A DNA stretch of 64,000 nt, taken from positions 62,001 through 126,000 of the forward strand of contig CAJJAT010000009.1 of assembly GCA_905182175.1 (NCBI GenBank). The letters run 5' to 3'. Shown in pieces: positions 7,510-17,321 of the stretch. Made by a program: the position numbers and the translations under genes. The notes under the pieces are model-generated. The model had not been told where the DNA came from, searched no databases, and was given only the letters and a program-made list of their open reading frames with translations. Origin of the DNA: Flavobacteriales bacterium UBA1494. Lineage in GTDB: Bacteria; Bacteroidota; Bacteroidia; Flavobacteriales_E; Vicingaceae. Positions within the stretch are counted from its first letter, which is position 1; each line of letters begins with the position of its first letter.

Positions 7510-10500
7510 TTACACCTTTTTTAAATGAACAAAGGTTTTGGTTTCGTTGTCAATCTCTAATAGAAACTTTTCACCTTCTAATACATCCACAAACGATAAA
7601 TCATCAGCCAATGTTTCAGAACAAATATAATTTTTATTGTTTTGGATTGCATCGTTTAGGAGAGGACTTGTTTCCAAAGAAATGTTAATCTTATCAGTTA
7701 CGTCAAAGCCAGCTTCTTTTCTAAAGTTTTGTATGCGGTTAACTACTTCTCTAGCAACACCTTCTTCCTTTAATTCTACACTCATTGTTACATCCAGTGC
7801 AACTGTATATTTTCCTTCGGTGGCAACTAGCCAACCAGGAATGTCTTCGGAAGAGATCTCTAAATCAGAGACGTCGAGCGTAATTGTCTTGTCTGATAGG
7901 ATCAAATCAATTTTTCCTTCTTGTTCTAATTCGGTAATTTGCTCTTGCGTGATTTGATTAATGGCTCCAGCAACTTGTTTCATGTCTTTCCCAAACTTTG
8001 GGCCTAACTTTTTAAAGTCCGCTTTTATCTTTTTCACTAGAACACCTGCAGTATCCTCTAAGTATTCAAGTTCTTTTACATTTACTTCAGATAGAATCAA
8101 AGCTTCTACTTCTTGTAATTGTCTTTTGAAGGTTGGGTCTAAAATTGGCACCATCATTTTTTGCAATGGCTGTCGAACTTTTAGGCTTTCTTTTTTTCTC
8201 AAGGCTAAAACCATAGAAGAAATTTTTTGCGCAATCTCCATTCGTTGCTCTAAATCCTCATCGATGTATTGCTCTTTTAATTTTCCAAAATCAGAAAGGT
8301 GAACAGAATCGACTGTTTCTTTCCCGCTGACTGCGTTTAAATCCTTAAATAATTGATCCATAAAGAATGGAGCAATTGGAGCAGAAAGTTTTGCAACGGT
8401 GATTAGGCAGTTGTAAAGGGTTTGATAGGCAGAAATTTTATCTTCTGAATAATCGCCTTTCCAGAACCTTCTTCTGCACAAACGAACGTACCAGTTACTT
8501 AAATGGTCTGTGGTAAATTCTTGAATTAAACGACCTGCTTTTGTGGGCTCGTATTCATCAAAAGCTGCATCAACATCTCTAACCAACGAGTTCAGTTTTG
8601 AAAGAACCCAACGGTCAATTTCAGGTTTGTTCTCGTAAGAAACATTGTCTTCTTCGTATTTAAAGTTATCAATGTTGGCATACAATGCAAAGAAGTTATA
8701 GATGTTGTAAAGTGTGCCGAAAAATTTCCGTTGCACTTCAGTAATTCCATCTAAATCAAACTTCAGGTTGTCCCAAGGTTGTGCATTGGTAATCATGTAC
8801 CAACGAGTAGCATCTGGGCCATATTTCTTTAACGTTTCAAAAGGATCCGCAGCGTTACCTAAACGCTTGCTCATTTTCTGTCCGTTTTTATCTAATACCA
8901 ATCCGTTTGAAACTACATTTTTATAGGCAATGGTATCAAAACACAAGGTCGCTATGGCGTGAAGCGTAAAGAACCAACCTCTTGTTTGGTCAACACCCTC
9001 GGCAATAAAATCTGCAGGGTAAAAACCATTTTCTTCAATTAGTTCTTTGTTCTCAAATGGGTAATGCCATTGAGCGTAAGGCATAGAGCCTGAATCAAAC
9101 CAAACATCAATTAAATCCGTTTCTCTTTTCATGGCTTTACCAGAAGCAGAAACTAAAATAATATCATCTACAAAGGGTCTGTGGAAATCAAACGTTTCAT
9201 AGTTCTCTTTTGACATGTTTTGTGGTTCAAAATCAGCTAACGGGTTTTTGTCCATCATGCCGGCGGCAACTGCTTTTTCACATTCAGCTCTCAACTGCTC
9301 TGCAGAACCAATACAAATTTGCTCTTCTTTATCTTCAGAAGTCCAAATAGGAATTGGAATTCCCCAATACCTAGAACGGCTTAAATTCCAATCTTGCAAA
9401 TTCTCTAACCAGTTTCCAAAACGTCCTTTTCCGGTGCTTTCTGGTTTCCAGTTAATTTTTTTGTTGTTCGCAATTAATTGTTCTTTAACCGCTGTTGTTT
9501 TAATAAACCAAGAATCAAGCGGAAAGTATAAAATTGGCTTATCGGTTCTCCAGCAATGCGGATAACTGTGCTCGTATTTTTGAACGTCAAAGGCTCTGTT
9601 CTCTTTTTTTAGCTTAATTGAAATGCGTACATCAATTGATTTGTAATCAGTAGGTTTATCTTCGTCTTTTAAGTATTGCTCTTTTACATATTCTCCTGCA
9701 AAATCAGTCACCTCAGCTTTGAACCTTCCCTGATTGTCAACCAAGTGTAACGCTCCAATTTCATTTACTTTTGCTACTTGATAATCGTCTGCACCGTAAC
9801 TTGGCGCCAAGTGAACGATTCCTGTACCGTCAGATGTGGTTACAAAATCGCCTAATAAAACTCTAAAAGCATCGCCTTCCTCAGGTTGAACATACGGCAA
9901 TAATTGCTCATATCGAATTCCTTCTAAGTTGCGTCCTTTAACTTCTGAAACAATTTCATACGGAATGTTTTTTCCATCGTTTTTGTAATCTGAAAGGAGC
10001 AAATCAGCAGCTTTTGCAGAGAACCACTTACTCAATAATTCCTTTGCTAGAATCACAGTAATCGGCTCGTGGGTGTACTTGTTGAACGATTTAACCTTTA
10101 CATAGTCAATGTTCTTTCCAACAGCCAAAGCAGTGTTCGAGGGCAAGGTCCATGGTGTGGTTGTCCAAGCTAAAAAGAATAAATCGCCATGTACATCATC
10201 AAACAAAAAGTTTGATTTATCGTCTTTGCTAATTTTAAACTGTGCTGTAGCAGAAGTATCTTTTACGTCTTTGTATGCTCCAGGTTGGTTTAGTTCGTGT
10301 GAACTCAATCCGGTTCCTGCAGCTGGGGAATAGGGTTGTATCGTGTAACCTTTGTAGATTAACCCTTTGTTGTAAAGCTTTTGCAATAAATGCCAAACCG
10401 TTTCAATGTATTTGTTTTCGTAGGTAACGTATGGGTTTTCCATGTCTACCCAATAGCCCATCTTTTTAGTCAGGCCGTTCCAAACATCGGTGTATTTTAG

Positions 10501-10875
10501 TACCGTTTCACGGCAAGCCTTGTTATACGCTTCAACAGAGATGGTTTTTCCAATGTCTTCTTTGGTAATTCCCAACTCTTTTTCTACGCCCAATTCAACT
10601 GGTAGCCCGTGTGTATCCCAACCAGCTTTTCGTTTTACTTGAAAACCTTTTTGAGTTTTATAGCGGCAAAAAATGTCTTTAATCGCCCTGCCCATAACAT
10701 GGTGAATACCCGGCATTCCATTCGCTGAAGGTGGGCCTTCGTAAAATACAAAAGGCTTATTTCCTTCACGACTGTCAATACTTTGGGCGAAAATGTCATT
10801 TTCTTCCCAGTATTTTAACACCTCGTCTGCCACCACAGGAAGGTCTAATTGCTTGTATTCTTTGTATTTACTCAT
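7510..10875 (-). CDS. ileS: Isoleucyl-tRNA synthetase
   Basis: This class I synthetase charges tRNA-Ile and edits valine. The 1121 residues are typical. The HIGH-type motif appears as GMPGIHHVMGRAIKD near residues 53-67, and the KMSKR loop is in DKNGQKMSKRLGNAADP at about 661-677. The long CP1 editing insertion lies between them, with the editing-site run TTTPWTLPSNTALAVG. The anticodon-binding part is followed by a C-terminal extension found in the eukaryote-like/long bacterial type. It is the first gene of the ileS - DksA-like - lspA run; the 1-kb upstream region holds a decayed gene on the same strand. Confidence 0.98.
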   Translation of the reverse strand: MSKYKEYKQLDLPVVADEVLKYWEENDIFAQSIDSREGNKPFVFYEGPPSANGMPGIHHVMGRAIKDIFCRYKTQKGFQVKRKAGWDTHGLPVELGVEKELGITKEDIGKTISVEAYNKACRETVLKYTDVWNGLTKKMGYWVDMENPYVTYENKYIETVWHLLQKLYNKGLIYKGYTIQPYSPAAGTGLSSHELNQPGAYKDVKDTSATAQFKISKDDKSNFLFDDVHGDLFFLAWTTTPWTLPSNTALAVGKNIDYVKVKSFNKYTHEPITVILAKELLSKWFSAKAADLLLSDYKNDGKNIPYEIVSEVKGRNLEGIRYEQLLPYVQPEEGDAFRVLLGDFVTTSDGTGIVHLAPSYGADDYQVAKVNEIGALHLVDNQGRFKAEVTDFAGEYVKEQYLKDEDKPTDYKSIDVRISIKLKKENRAFDVQKYEHSYPHCWRTDKPILYFPLDSWFIKTTAVKEQLIANNKKINWKPESTGKGRFGNWLENLQDWNLSRSRYWGIPIPIWTSEDKEEQICIGSAEQLRAECEKAVAAGMMDKNPLADFEPQNMSKENYETFDFHRPFVDDIILVSASGKAMKRETDLIDVWFDSGSMPYAQWHYPFENKELIEENGFYPADFIAEGVDQTRGWFFTLHAIATLCFDTIAYKNVVSNGLVLDKNGQKMSKRLGNAADPFETLKKYGPDATRWYMITNAQPWDNLKFDLDGITEVQRKFFGTLYNIYNFFALYANIDNFKYEEDNVSYENKPEIDRWVLSKLNSLVRDVDAAFDEYEPTKAGRLIQEFTTDHLSNWYVRLCRRRFWKGDYSEDKISAYQTLYNCLITVAKLSAPIAPFFMDQLFKDLNAVSGKETVDSVHLSDFGKLKEQYIDEDLEQRMEIAQKISSMVLALRKKESLKVRQPLQKMMVPILDPTFKRQLQEVEALILSEVNVKELEYLEDTAGVLVKKIKADFKKLGPKFGKDMKQVAGAINQITQEQITELEQEGKIDLILSDKTITLDVSDLEISSEDIPGWLVATEGKYTVALDVTMSVELKEEGVAREVVNRIQNFRKEAGFDVTDKINISLETSPLLNDAIQNNKNYICSETLADDLSFVDVLEGEKFLLEIDNETKTFVHLKKV

Positions 10876-10995
10876 AGCTGTTCTTAACTTAAAATAAGCG
10901 CTTGCGAAGGTAATAAATTGAAAGGAAAATTCATAAAGGTTTAAATTGATTTGTAGGGGACTAATTAGGAGAGAAAGCGATTTGTTTTTTAATCA

Positions 10996-11035
10996 AAAAA
11001 GCCCTTTGAGCGTTTCACACATATTCAGGCTTTTT
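10996..11035. terminator. Candidate hairpin AAAAAGCC/GGCTTTTT
   Basis: An 8-bp stem (10996-11003 with 11028-11035) spans a 24-nt loop, with A/T runs on both sides, so it could act in either direction. It lies upstream of ileS and just downstream of the decayed minus-strand gene at 11192-11750, which it may once have terminated. Confidence 0.45.
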
Positions 11036-11191
11036 AAGCCAATGTTCACTAAGCATATTGGAAGTTAATTTTCAAATTACGTGGGGAATTATTATCCATT
11101 GTCAAAAAGAGGCTTTGCTTAAGAGAAGGGTAAATCACAATTCGAGTCAATTATAACTAATCAGGAATTCGATACCGCTTCATTCCGCCAA

Positions 11192-11750
11192 TCATTCCTC
11201 AGGGTTTAAATAAGGGATGAGCTCTTCCAATTGATTTTTTTGAATCATATCTTTCCTATATAATTTCTTATCCATCTGATCGAAGTTATTTTTAAATTTT
11301 TATCAGAAATTTAAAAGTGCCTTAGCAACAAATTTATCAAGTAACAGCTCATCGGTTTCATAAATATTGCTTGGGTTAACATAAAAAAATGGGTAAACGT
11401 TATAGCTTCCATCGTTTCTTCGTCTACTTTATTTCCCGTTTTTGAAAAAGGTTTTCGTCAATTGGCTGTTCTTTTGGTTATTTAACATGTTCTTCTAGCC
11501 TCTTATTTTGTTCTTCATAAATTGAATCCATTTTTTGTCAAAAGAAGGATTCCCAATTTCTTCTTCGTTCGCTGTTGTGTCAAAAGTGACTCGCTCGTAA
11601 TCTAATTCTTCTTATTCCGCCATATCTGCAGGAAATAGAAGTGTAGGCCCGTTATTTCGACTTTACCCCGCATAAACCTTTTCGCTCGTCAACCCAAAGC
11701 ATGATTTTTCAACCTCGTCTGTCGAGCAAAATTCGTCGTTCTGAAAGAGT
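11192..11750 (-). pseudogene. Decayed gene of unknown family (multiple frameshifts and stops)
   Basis: No long frame survives, but the minus strand gives a chain of protein-like pieces in shifting frames: FQNDEFCSTDEVEKSCFGL, then GPTLLFPADMAE, a TAA at 11614-11612, then EELDYERVTFDTTANEEEIG and NPSFDKKW, a shift to DSIYEEQNKRLEEHVK, then GSYNVYPFFYVNPSNIYETD and ELLLDKFVAKALLNF, and finally MIQKNQLEELIPYLNPEE with a stop at 11192. Such acid-rich, low-complexity-free pieces do not arise by chance from noncoding DNA. I do not recognise the family. Together with the spacers it fills most of the 1-kb gap between ileS and the nucleotidase gene. Confidence 0.6.
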
Positions 11751-11899
11751 TTAGGTAACAATTACTACTTATGTTGCGCTATTTTTAACAATAGAATAAC
11801 CTTCTGTTAAAGATTAAATAAGTCATTCATAAAGCAAAGTGACGTTTAAATTAACCCCTTTCAAAATACTTTAGTGTTCTAAATAAAACTAAAAGTAGT

Positions 11900-14800
11900 A
11901 TGAAAAAATTTTACACATTTGCCTTGCTGTTTACGACATTAGGAGCAATTGGGCAAACAACATTTTACACCGAATCATTCGAGTCAAGCTCTGGGTTTTC
12001 TTATCCTAACGGAAATGGAGTAGGAACAAGCACTCAAGATTTTTTTGACAGAACAGATTCTGCCGGAGCGCCGCCTCAAGAAGTTTTTAATTATACCGGT
12101 TTCAACGGTAGTTTTTTTATAGCTGGGGAGGATATTGATGGAGCACTGACAAGTTCTTTGGGCCAGGTTTACTTAGATAACATTGATATTTCAGGGAAAT
12201 CTAATTTACAGTTAACAGCAGCTTTTGCTTCAGGAACAAACATTGATATTGATGGCACAGCAGACTCCATTAGTGTGGAAGTAAGAATTGATAACGGTAA
12301 TTGGGTTGTTGTAGGAAGATTTAGAGCCGATAGTAGCACCTTTACAAGTTCATCAGGTCCATTTAACGGTCAGTTTGCAGAGGATACCAATGGTGATGGT
12401 TACGGTGACGGAACAAGATTAACAGGAAACTTTACTGATTTTTCTTGGCCAATTATGGGTTCAGGGGATTCATTAGATGTTCGTATTTCTATGGATTTGC
12501 AATCTGGCGACGAAGAAGCAGCAATTGACCATGTAAGAGTTTCGGGTTCAAGTGCTACTCCCTCAGCAAACTACACGCTTCAGATTCTTCATGCATCTGA
12601 TTTAGAAGGGGGAGTAAAAGCGATTACAAGAGCTAAATACTTTGCAGCCCTTGTTGATACATTGGAAGGAGAATATGCCAACTCAATTACTCTTTCTGCA
12701 GGAGATAATTACATACCTGGTCCATTTTTTAACGCATCGGGAGATAGAACTACATTTAGAGATAACGGCACGTTTAACAACGTTTACAATAGACTATACA
12801 ATACAACTGCTTACGATGGTTTGAGAGAAGCTCCAGGAAGAGCAGACATTTCAATCATGAACATTATAGGTTTTGACGCATCAGCCATAGGGAATCATGA
12901 ATTTGACGCGGGATTAGATGCAATTGAGCAAATTATTGAAGAAGATTTTCGTTCTCCAAATGGACCGGCAGGGGATCGTTGGGTTGGAGCTCAGTTTCCT
13001 TACCTTAGTTCAAATTTAGATTTTTCGTTAAGTGGAGACTTAAGTAACCTATACAGCGCAACACTAAAAGAAAATACTGACTTCATATCAGGTCCTGCGC
13101 AATCGACTTCAGGAAATGGTTCAATTAGCAAGATTGCAGCAGCAACTTATATTTCAAGAGGCGGCGAAAAAATAGGTGTAGTGGGAGCAACTACTCCTAT
13201 AGTAACAACAATCTCTTCCACTGAAGAGGTAACGGTTACTGGACCTACAACAAATGACATGGTAGCTTTAGCTGCTGAAATTCAGCCTTGGATTGATTCT
13301 TTGAGAACAAATCAAGCAATTAACAAAATTATTTTAGTAACACACCTACAGCAATTAGCTTTAGAAGAGGCGCTTGCAGGCTTAGTAAGTGGTGTAGACA
13401 TAATAATAGCAGGAGGATCAGATGCAATTTTAGCGAATGCCAACGACAGGTTAATGGCAGGCGATGTAGCAGTAAGACCTTACCCTATATTAACTCCAAA
13501 TGCAGATGGCGATACATTAGCTATTGTCTCTACAAATGGAGAATATAGCTATGTTGGTCGTTTGGTGGTTCAGTTTGACGGTGCAGGAAAGCTAATCCCT
13601 TCTTCTATTGATTCAACAATTAGCGGCCCTTATATTTCTGACTCTGCTATGGTAGCAACAACGTGGGGTTCTGCAAATGCTTTTGCAAATCCAAGTGGTA
13701 AAGCTGCCTTAGTAGATTCTTTAGCATTGGCAGTTCAGGGAATTGTAGTTGTAAAAGATGGCAATATTTTAGGTAAAACTGAGGTTTATTTAAACGGGGA
13801 AAGAGCTTCGGTAAGAACAGAAGAGACCAATTACGGGAACTTAACCGCAGATGCGAACTTAATTCAGGCACAACAATTTGACCCTTCTGTTCGAGTTTCC
13901 ATTAAAAATGGCGGAGGAATTAGGGCAGCCATTGGTGAAGTAGTAGAAGTTTCTCCTGGGGTATATAATTATTTGCCTCCACAAGCAAATCCTTTATCGG
14001 GAAAGTTGGTGGAAGAAGTTAGTCAGTTAGACATTGAAAATTCTTTGAGATTCAATAACTTGTTATCTGTTTTAGACTTAACCGCTTCAGGCTTGAAAGA
14101 TGTTTTAGAACATGGTGTTGCTGCAGTAGCTGCAGGTTCAACTCCTGGGCAATTTGCACAAGTTGGTGGTGTTCGATTCAGTTATGACCCTAAATTAGCC
14201 GCAGGCAGTAGAATTATTAGTGCCATTATTTTAGATAATAACGGCACAACAACGGACACTTTAGTTAAAAACGGAGTAGTGTTTGGAAACGGGAATAGAA
14301 CTATTAAAGTTGTTACGCTAAACTTTTTAGCAGGCGGTGGTGACAGTTATCCTTTTCCGACGTTAGGCACCAATAGAGTTGATTTAGATACTTCGTCTGC
14401 ATTAACGGCAGGAGCATCTACTTTTGCGCCTGTTGGTTCTGAGCAAGATGCTTTGGCGGAATATTTAACAGCAAATTTTAGCACAACTGCTTACGACATT
14501 GAAGATACAGATATCTCAGAAGATAGTAGAATAGAAAACGTAAACGAAAGAGCAGATGATATTTTTGGAGTATCGGTTTCTTTTGATGAGGAAAATACAA
14601 GTGTAGATGAAGCAGCAGGCTCAGTAAATTTGAGTGTGAATTACAATAATCAGTCTGGTTCTGACAAAGAAATTAGATTTAGAGTATTAGGAATTAGCAC
14701 AACTGATGCATCTGATTACACAATTGCTAACTTAACTGATACGGCAAGGGCCAATACAAATGGAACGTTTAATTTTAATGTATCTGTAAACGATGATGCA

Positions 14801-16681
14801 GTGTCAGAAAATGATAAAGTTCTTTTTATTGAGTTAGACACCGATTCAACAGACTATTATGTAGCGGATGGAGATAATGCTTTTAGTGTTTTATTTATAA
14901 GAGATAACGATAACGTTGGTCCAATAGCTTCAAAAGCCGTTCAATTAAACTTATTAACGAGTTACCGAGGGCTAGTTAGCGCTGGTTCTACAGAAATTTT
15001 AGCTTACGACTCAACCTCTCAACGTTTGTTTGTAACGAATTCAAGTAACGATAGGGTTGAAATTTTAGATTTTAGTAACCCTTCTGCAATCACTAGAATT
15101 GACTCTATTGACATTTCAAATTTTGGTGCAATAAATAGTGTTGCTGTTCAAAACGGAATTGTGGCATGTGCGATACAGGCGAATTCTACAATGGCAAATG
15201 GAACAGTTGCTTTTTACGATACAAATGGAGTTGCAATTTCAAATGTTACTGTAGGAGTTTTACCCGATATGGTTGTTTTTTCTCCTGATGGAAATACAGT
15301 AATGACGGCTAACGAAGGAGAGCCGGATGACACCTATACAATGGACCCTGAAGGAAGTATTTCAATCATTGACATTAGTGGAGGAGTTGCAAGTGTTACT
15401 AATTCCAATGTTACGACATTGGGGTTTGCTTCTTTTAATTCACAAGCAGCTGCTTTGAGAATTCAAGGAGTTCGTTTATTTGGGCCGGGTGCGTCAGTTG
15501 CTCAAGACATGGAGCCGGAGTATGTCGCAATTTCAGCTGATAATACTAGAGCTTATGTTGCTTGTCAGGAAAACAATGCAGTGGTGATTGTGGACTTAGT
15601 GACCAACACCATACTTTCAATAAATGCACTGGGAACAAAAGACCACTCTCTGCCAGGAAATGGATTAGATTCCGATCGAAGGTCTGATGAAATTCATATC
15701 GCTCAAGCTCCTTTTCAAGGGTTTTATATGCCGGATGCAATTGCGCCTTACGATGCGAATGGCAACAAGTATTTTATTACGGCAAACGAAGGCGACTCGA
15801 GGGATTATGGCGGATATAGTGAGGAAGATCGGTTAGATGATTTGACATTGGACCCAACGATTTTTCCAAATGAGGCAGAAATTTTCGAAGCGTATGGCGA
15901 CATAAAGATTACGACAGCTAGTGGAGATATTGACAACGATGGGGACTATGATGTTATTCATACTTACGGAGCAAGATCGTTTACCATTTGGGATGGAGTA
16001 ACAGGAAACCTTGTGTACGATAGTGGAGATGACTTTGAGCAAATAATCAAAAATCACCCTGAATATTTTAGATTGTTTAATGTGACCGATGATGACAATG
16101 TAATTAAAAATAGAAGTGACGATAAAGGTCCAGAGCCTGAAGCGGTAACCGTAGGAATTGTGCATGGTGTGCCATATGCTTTTATAGGAATGGAAAGAAC
16201 AGGCGGAGTAATGGTGTATGACATTACCAACCCAGCTTCTCCAACTTTTGTAGAAGTGAAAATCTCTAGAGATACAGCAACGGGTGGCGGTGACCAAGCT
16301 CCAGAAGGATTAATCTTTATACCTGAGAGTCAAAGCCCAACTAACAGAGCGATGCTAATTTCGGCTAACGAAGCAAGTAATACATTAAGTATCTGGGAAG
16401 TTGATTCTAGCTTTTCAACATCGGTTTCTGAGAATATAGGGATCGATAGCAAGCTAACGGTTTACCCAAACCCAGCTGCTGGCGTTGTTTACATTACAAG
16501 TTCAAACAATGAAACGATTCAAGTAATTGAAGTTTTGGATTCGAAAGGAAGCTTAATTCAACGAATTGAATCAACGAAGAAAATTGAGAAGGTAGATGTA
16601 ACTTCTTTTGCTTCTGATGTATATATTTTAAGAGTGACAACTTCTGAAGGGATTAGAACTTCAAAGTTGATTGTAAAATAA
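11900..16681 (+). CDS. Secreted 5'-nucleotidase-like multidomain protein with T9SS sorting domain
   Basis: The 1593-residue protein starts with a signal peptide (MKKFYTFALLFTTLGAIG). The order is: an N-terminal jelly-roll-like module with a calcium-loop segment DTNGDGYGDG (about 85-215); a calcineurin-like metallophosphoesterase from about 228 (ILHASDLEGG, SAGDNYIPG, GNHEFDAG); a 5'-nucleotidase C-terminal domain (NYGNLTADANL near 645, NGGGIRAAIG near 668); a Calx-beta-like domain (about 880-1010); a beta-propeller of the choice-of-anchor-I kind (about 1015-1500, FVTNSSNDRVEILD, MTANEGEPDD); and a type A T9SS domain (LTVYPNPAAG to LIVK). It should hydrolyse nucleotides or phosphoesters outside the cell. 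The usual DxH of motif one reads DLE here. It is monocistronic, followed by a terminator. Confidence 0.9.
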   Translation: MKKFYTFALLFTTLGAIGQTTFYTESFESSSGFSYPNGNGVGTSTQDFFDRTDSAGAPPQEVFNYTGFNGSFFIAGEDIDGALTSSLGQVYLDNIDISGKSNLQLTAAFASGTNIDIDGTADSISVEVRIDNGNWVVVGRFRADSSTFTSSSGPFNGQFAEDTNGDGYGDGTRLTGNFTDFSWPIMGSGDSLDVRISMDLQSGDEEAAIDHVRVSGSSATPSANYTLQILHASDLEGGVKAITRAKYFAALVDTLEGEYANSITLSAGDNYIPGPFFNASGDRTTFRDNGTFNNVYNRLYNTTAYDGLREAPGRADISIMNIIGFDASAIGNHEFDAGLDAIEQIIEEDFRSPNGPAGDRWVGAQFPYLSSNLDFSLSGDLSNLYSATLKENTDFISGPAQSTSGNGSISKIAAATYISRGGEKIGVVGATTPIVTTISSTEEVTVTGPTTNDMVALAAEIQPWIDSLRTNQAINKIILVTHLQQLALEEALAGLVSGVDIIIAGGSDAILANANDRLMAGDVAVRPYPILTPNADGDTLAIVSTNGEYSYVGRLVVQFDGAGKLIPSSIDSTISGPYISDSAMVATTWGSANAFANPSGKAALVDSLALAVQGIVVVKDGNILGKTEVYLNGERASVRTEETNYGNLTADANLIQAQQFDPSVRVSIKNGGGIRAAIGEVVEVSPGVYNYLPPQANPLSGKLVEEVSQLDIENSLRFNNLLSVLDLTASGLKDVLEHGVAAVAAGSTPGQFAQVGGVRFSYDPKLAAGSRIISAIILDNNGTTTDTLVKNGVVFGNGNRTIKVVTLNFLAGGGDSYPFPTLGTNRVDLDTSSALTAGASTFAPVGSEQDALAEYLTANFSTTAYDIEDTDISEDSRIENVNERADDIFGVSVSFDEENTSVDEAAGSVNLSVNYNNQSGSDKEIRFRVLGISTTDASDYTIANLTDTARANTNGTFNFNVSVNDDAVSENDKVLFIELDTDSTDYYVADGDNAFSVLFIRDNDNVGPIASKAVQLNLLTSYRGLVSAGSTEILAYDSTSQRLFVTNSSNDRVEILDFSNPSAITRIDSIDISNFGAINSVAVQNGIVACAIQANSTMANGTVAFYDTNGVAISNVTVGVLPDMVVFSPDGNTVMTANEGEPDDTYTMDPEGSISIIDISGGVASVTNSNVTTLGFASFNSQAAALRIQGVRLFGPGASVAQDMEPEYVAISADNTRAYVACQENNAVVIVDLVTNTILSINALGTKDHSLPGNGLDSDRRSDEIHIAQAPFQGFYMPDAIAPYDANGNKYFITANEGDSRDYGGYSEEDRLDDLTLDPTIFPNEAEIFEAYGDIKITTASGDIDNDGDYDVIHTYGARSFTIWDGVTGNLVYDSGDDFEQIIKNHPEYFRLFNVTDDDNVIKNRSDDKGPEPEAVTVGIVHGVPYAFIGMERTGGVMVYDITNPASPTFVEVKISRDTATGGGDQAPEGLIFIPESQSPTNRAMLISANEASNTLSIWEVDSSFSTSVSENIGIDSKLTVYPNPAAGVVYITSSNNETIQVIEVLDSKGSLIQRIESTKKIEKVDVTSFASDVYILRVTTSEGIRTSKLIVK

Positions 16682-16708
16682 GTCTGTACGACTAAAGCCA
16701 TCATTTAT

Positions 16709-16756
16709 AACCCCATTTTTTGTTGAGTTAATTTTCGGCAGAAGGTGGGGTTTTTT
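16709..16756 (+). terminator. Rho-independent terminator after the nucleotidase gene
   Basis: AACCCCA (16709-16715) pairs with TGGGGTT (16746-16752) across a 30-nt loop and is followed by a run of six T. It lies 28 bp after the stop codon. Confidence 0.7.
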
Positions 16757-17321
16757 AGTTAACAGAGTCTTTTACGTTTTTTTATAAAAACGATTGAATG
16801 TAGCAGTTTTTACACGTTGTATTACTACAATTTTCCACCACAGTGGGCGGCTTTCAGAGCTTTCTGCAACTAACTCGAACCTCGGTACTATTTCTGCGGA
16901 AAGTTGATTGGCTTTTATAGTAACAATGTTGAGGTGAGGGTTTCTATAGAGCCGAATATTCAGAGCGGTTAACTTCACACGTAAGCGATTTGTTCAGCCG
17001 GTGAGCTCGTTCATTTTTACAGTCCACCCTTCAGAAAAATAGCCGTTTAACAACATTCATAGCACTACTACGTTTGCGTCACTTCGGCTGCCACAAAGGG
17101 TGTAATCTAATCAAAGAACAGATTTGGTAAAGTTTCTGGTTACACATTCCATGTATCCTTTTCTAATTTAAAAGCTTCGTTAAGCTAGACATTCATGAAT
17201 TGGGAATACTGGTAGATTAGATGGATTAACAGGCAGCTTCTAAAACTCTTTTTTACCTGTCTTAACTTCTTCAGTACAATAAAGGCTTCTTCATTTTCGT
17301 TTGTGCGAGAAACAAACCGAA
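16757..17321. other. Gene-poor stretch, possible minus-strand gene relic
   Basis: No intact gene is seen. On the minus strand one frame (16978-16772) gives LVAESSESRPLWWKIVVIQ and ends FNRFYKKT; just upstream a shifted frame gives GYFSEGWTVKMNELTG before a stop. This looks like the scrap of a decayed C-terminus, but it is short and I recognise no family. Confidence 0.3.

Noticed and set aside
16772-16978. Minus-strand 68-codon frame as a real gene
   Set aside because: It has no recognisable family, no upstream partner and lies next to stops in all frames; kept only as a possible relic.
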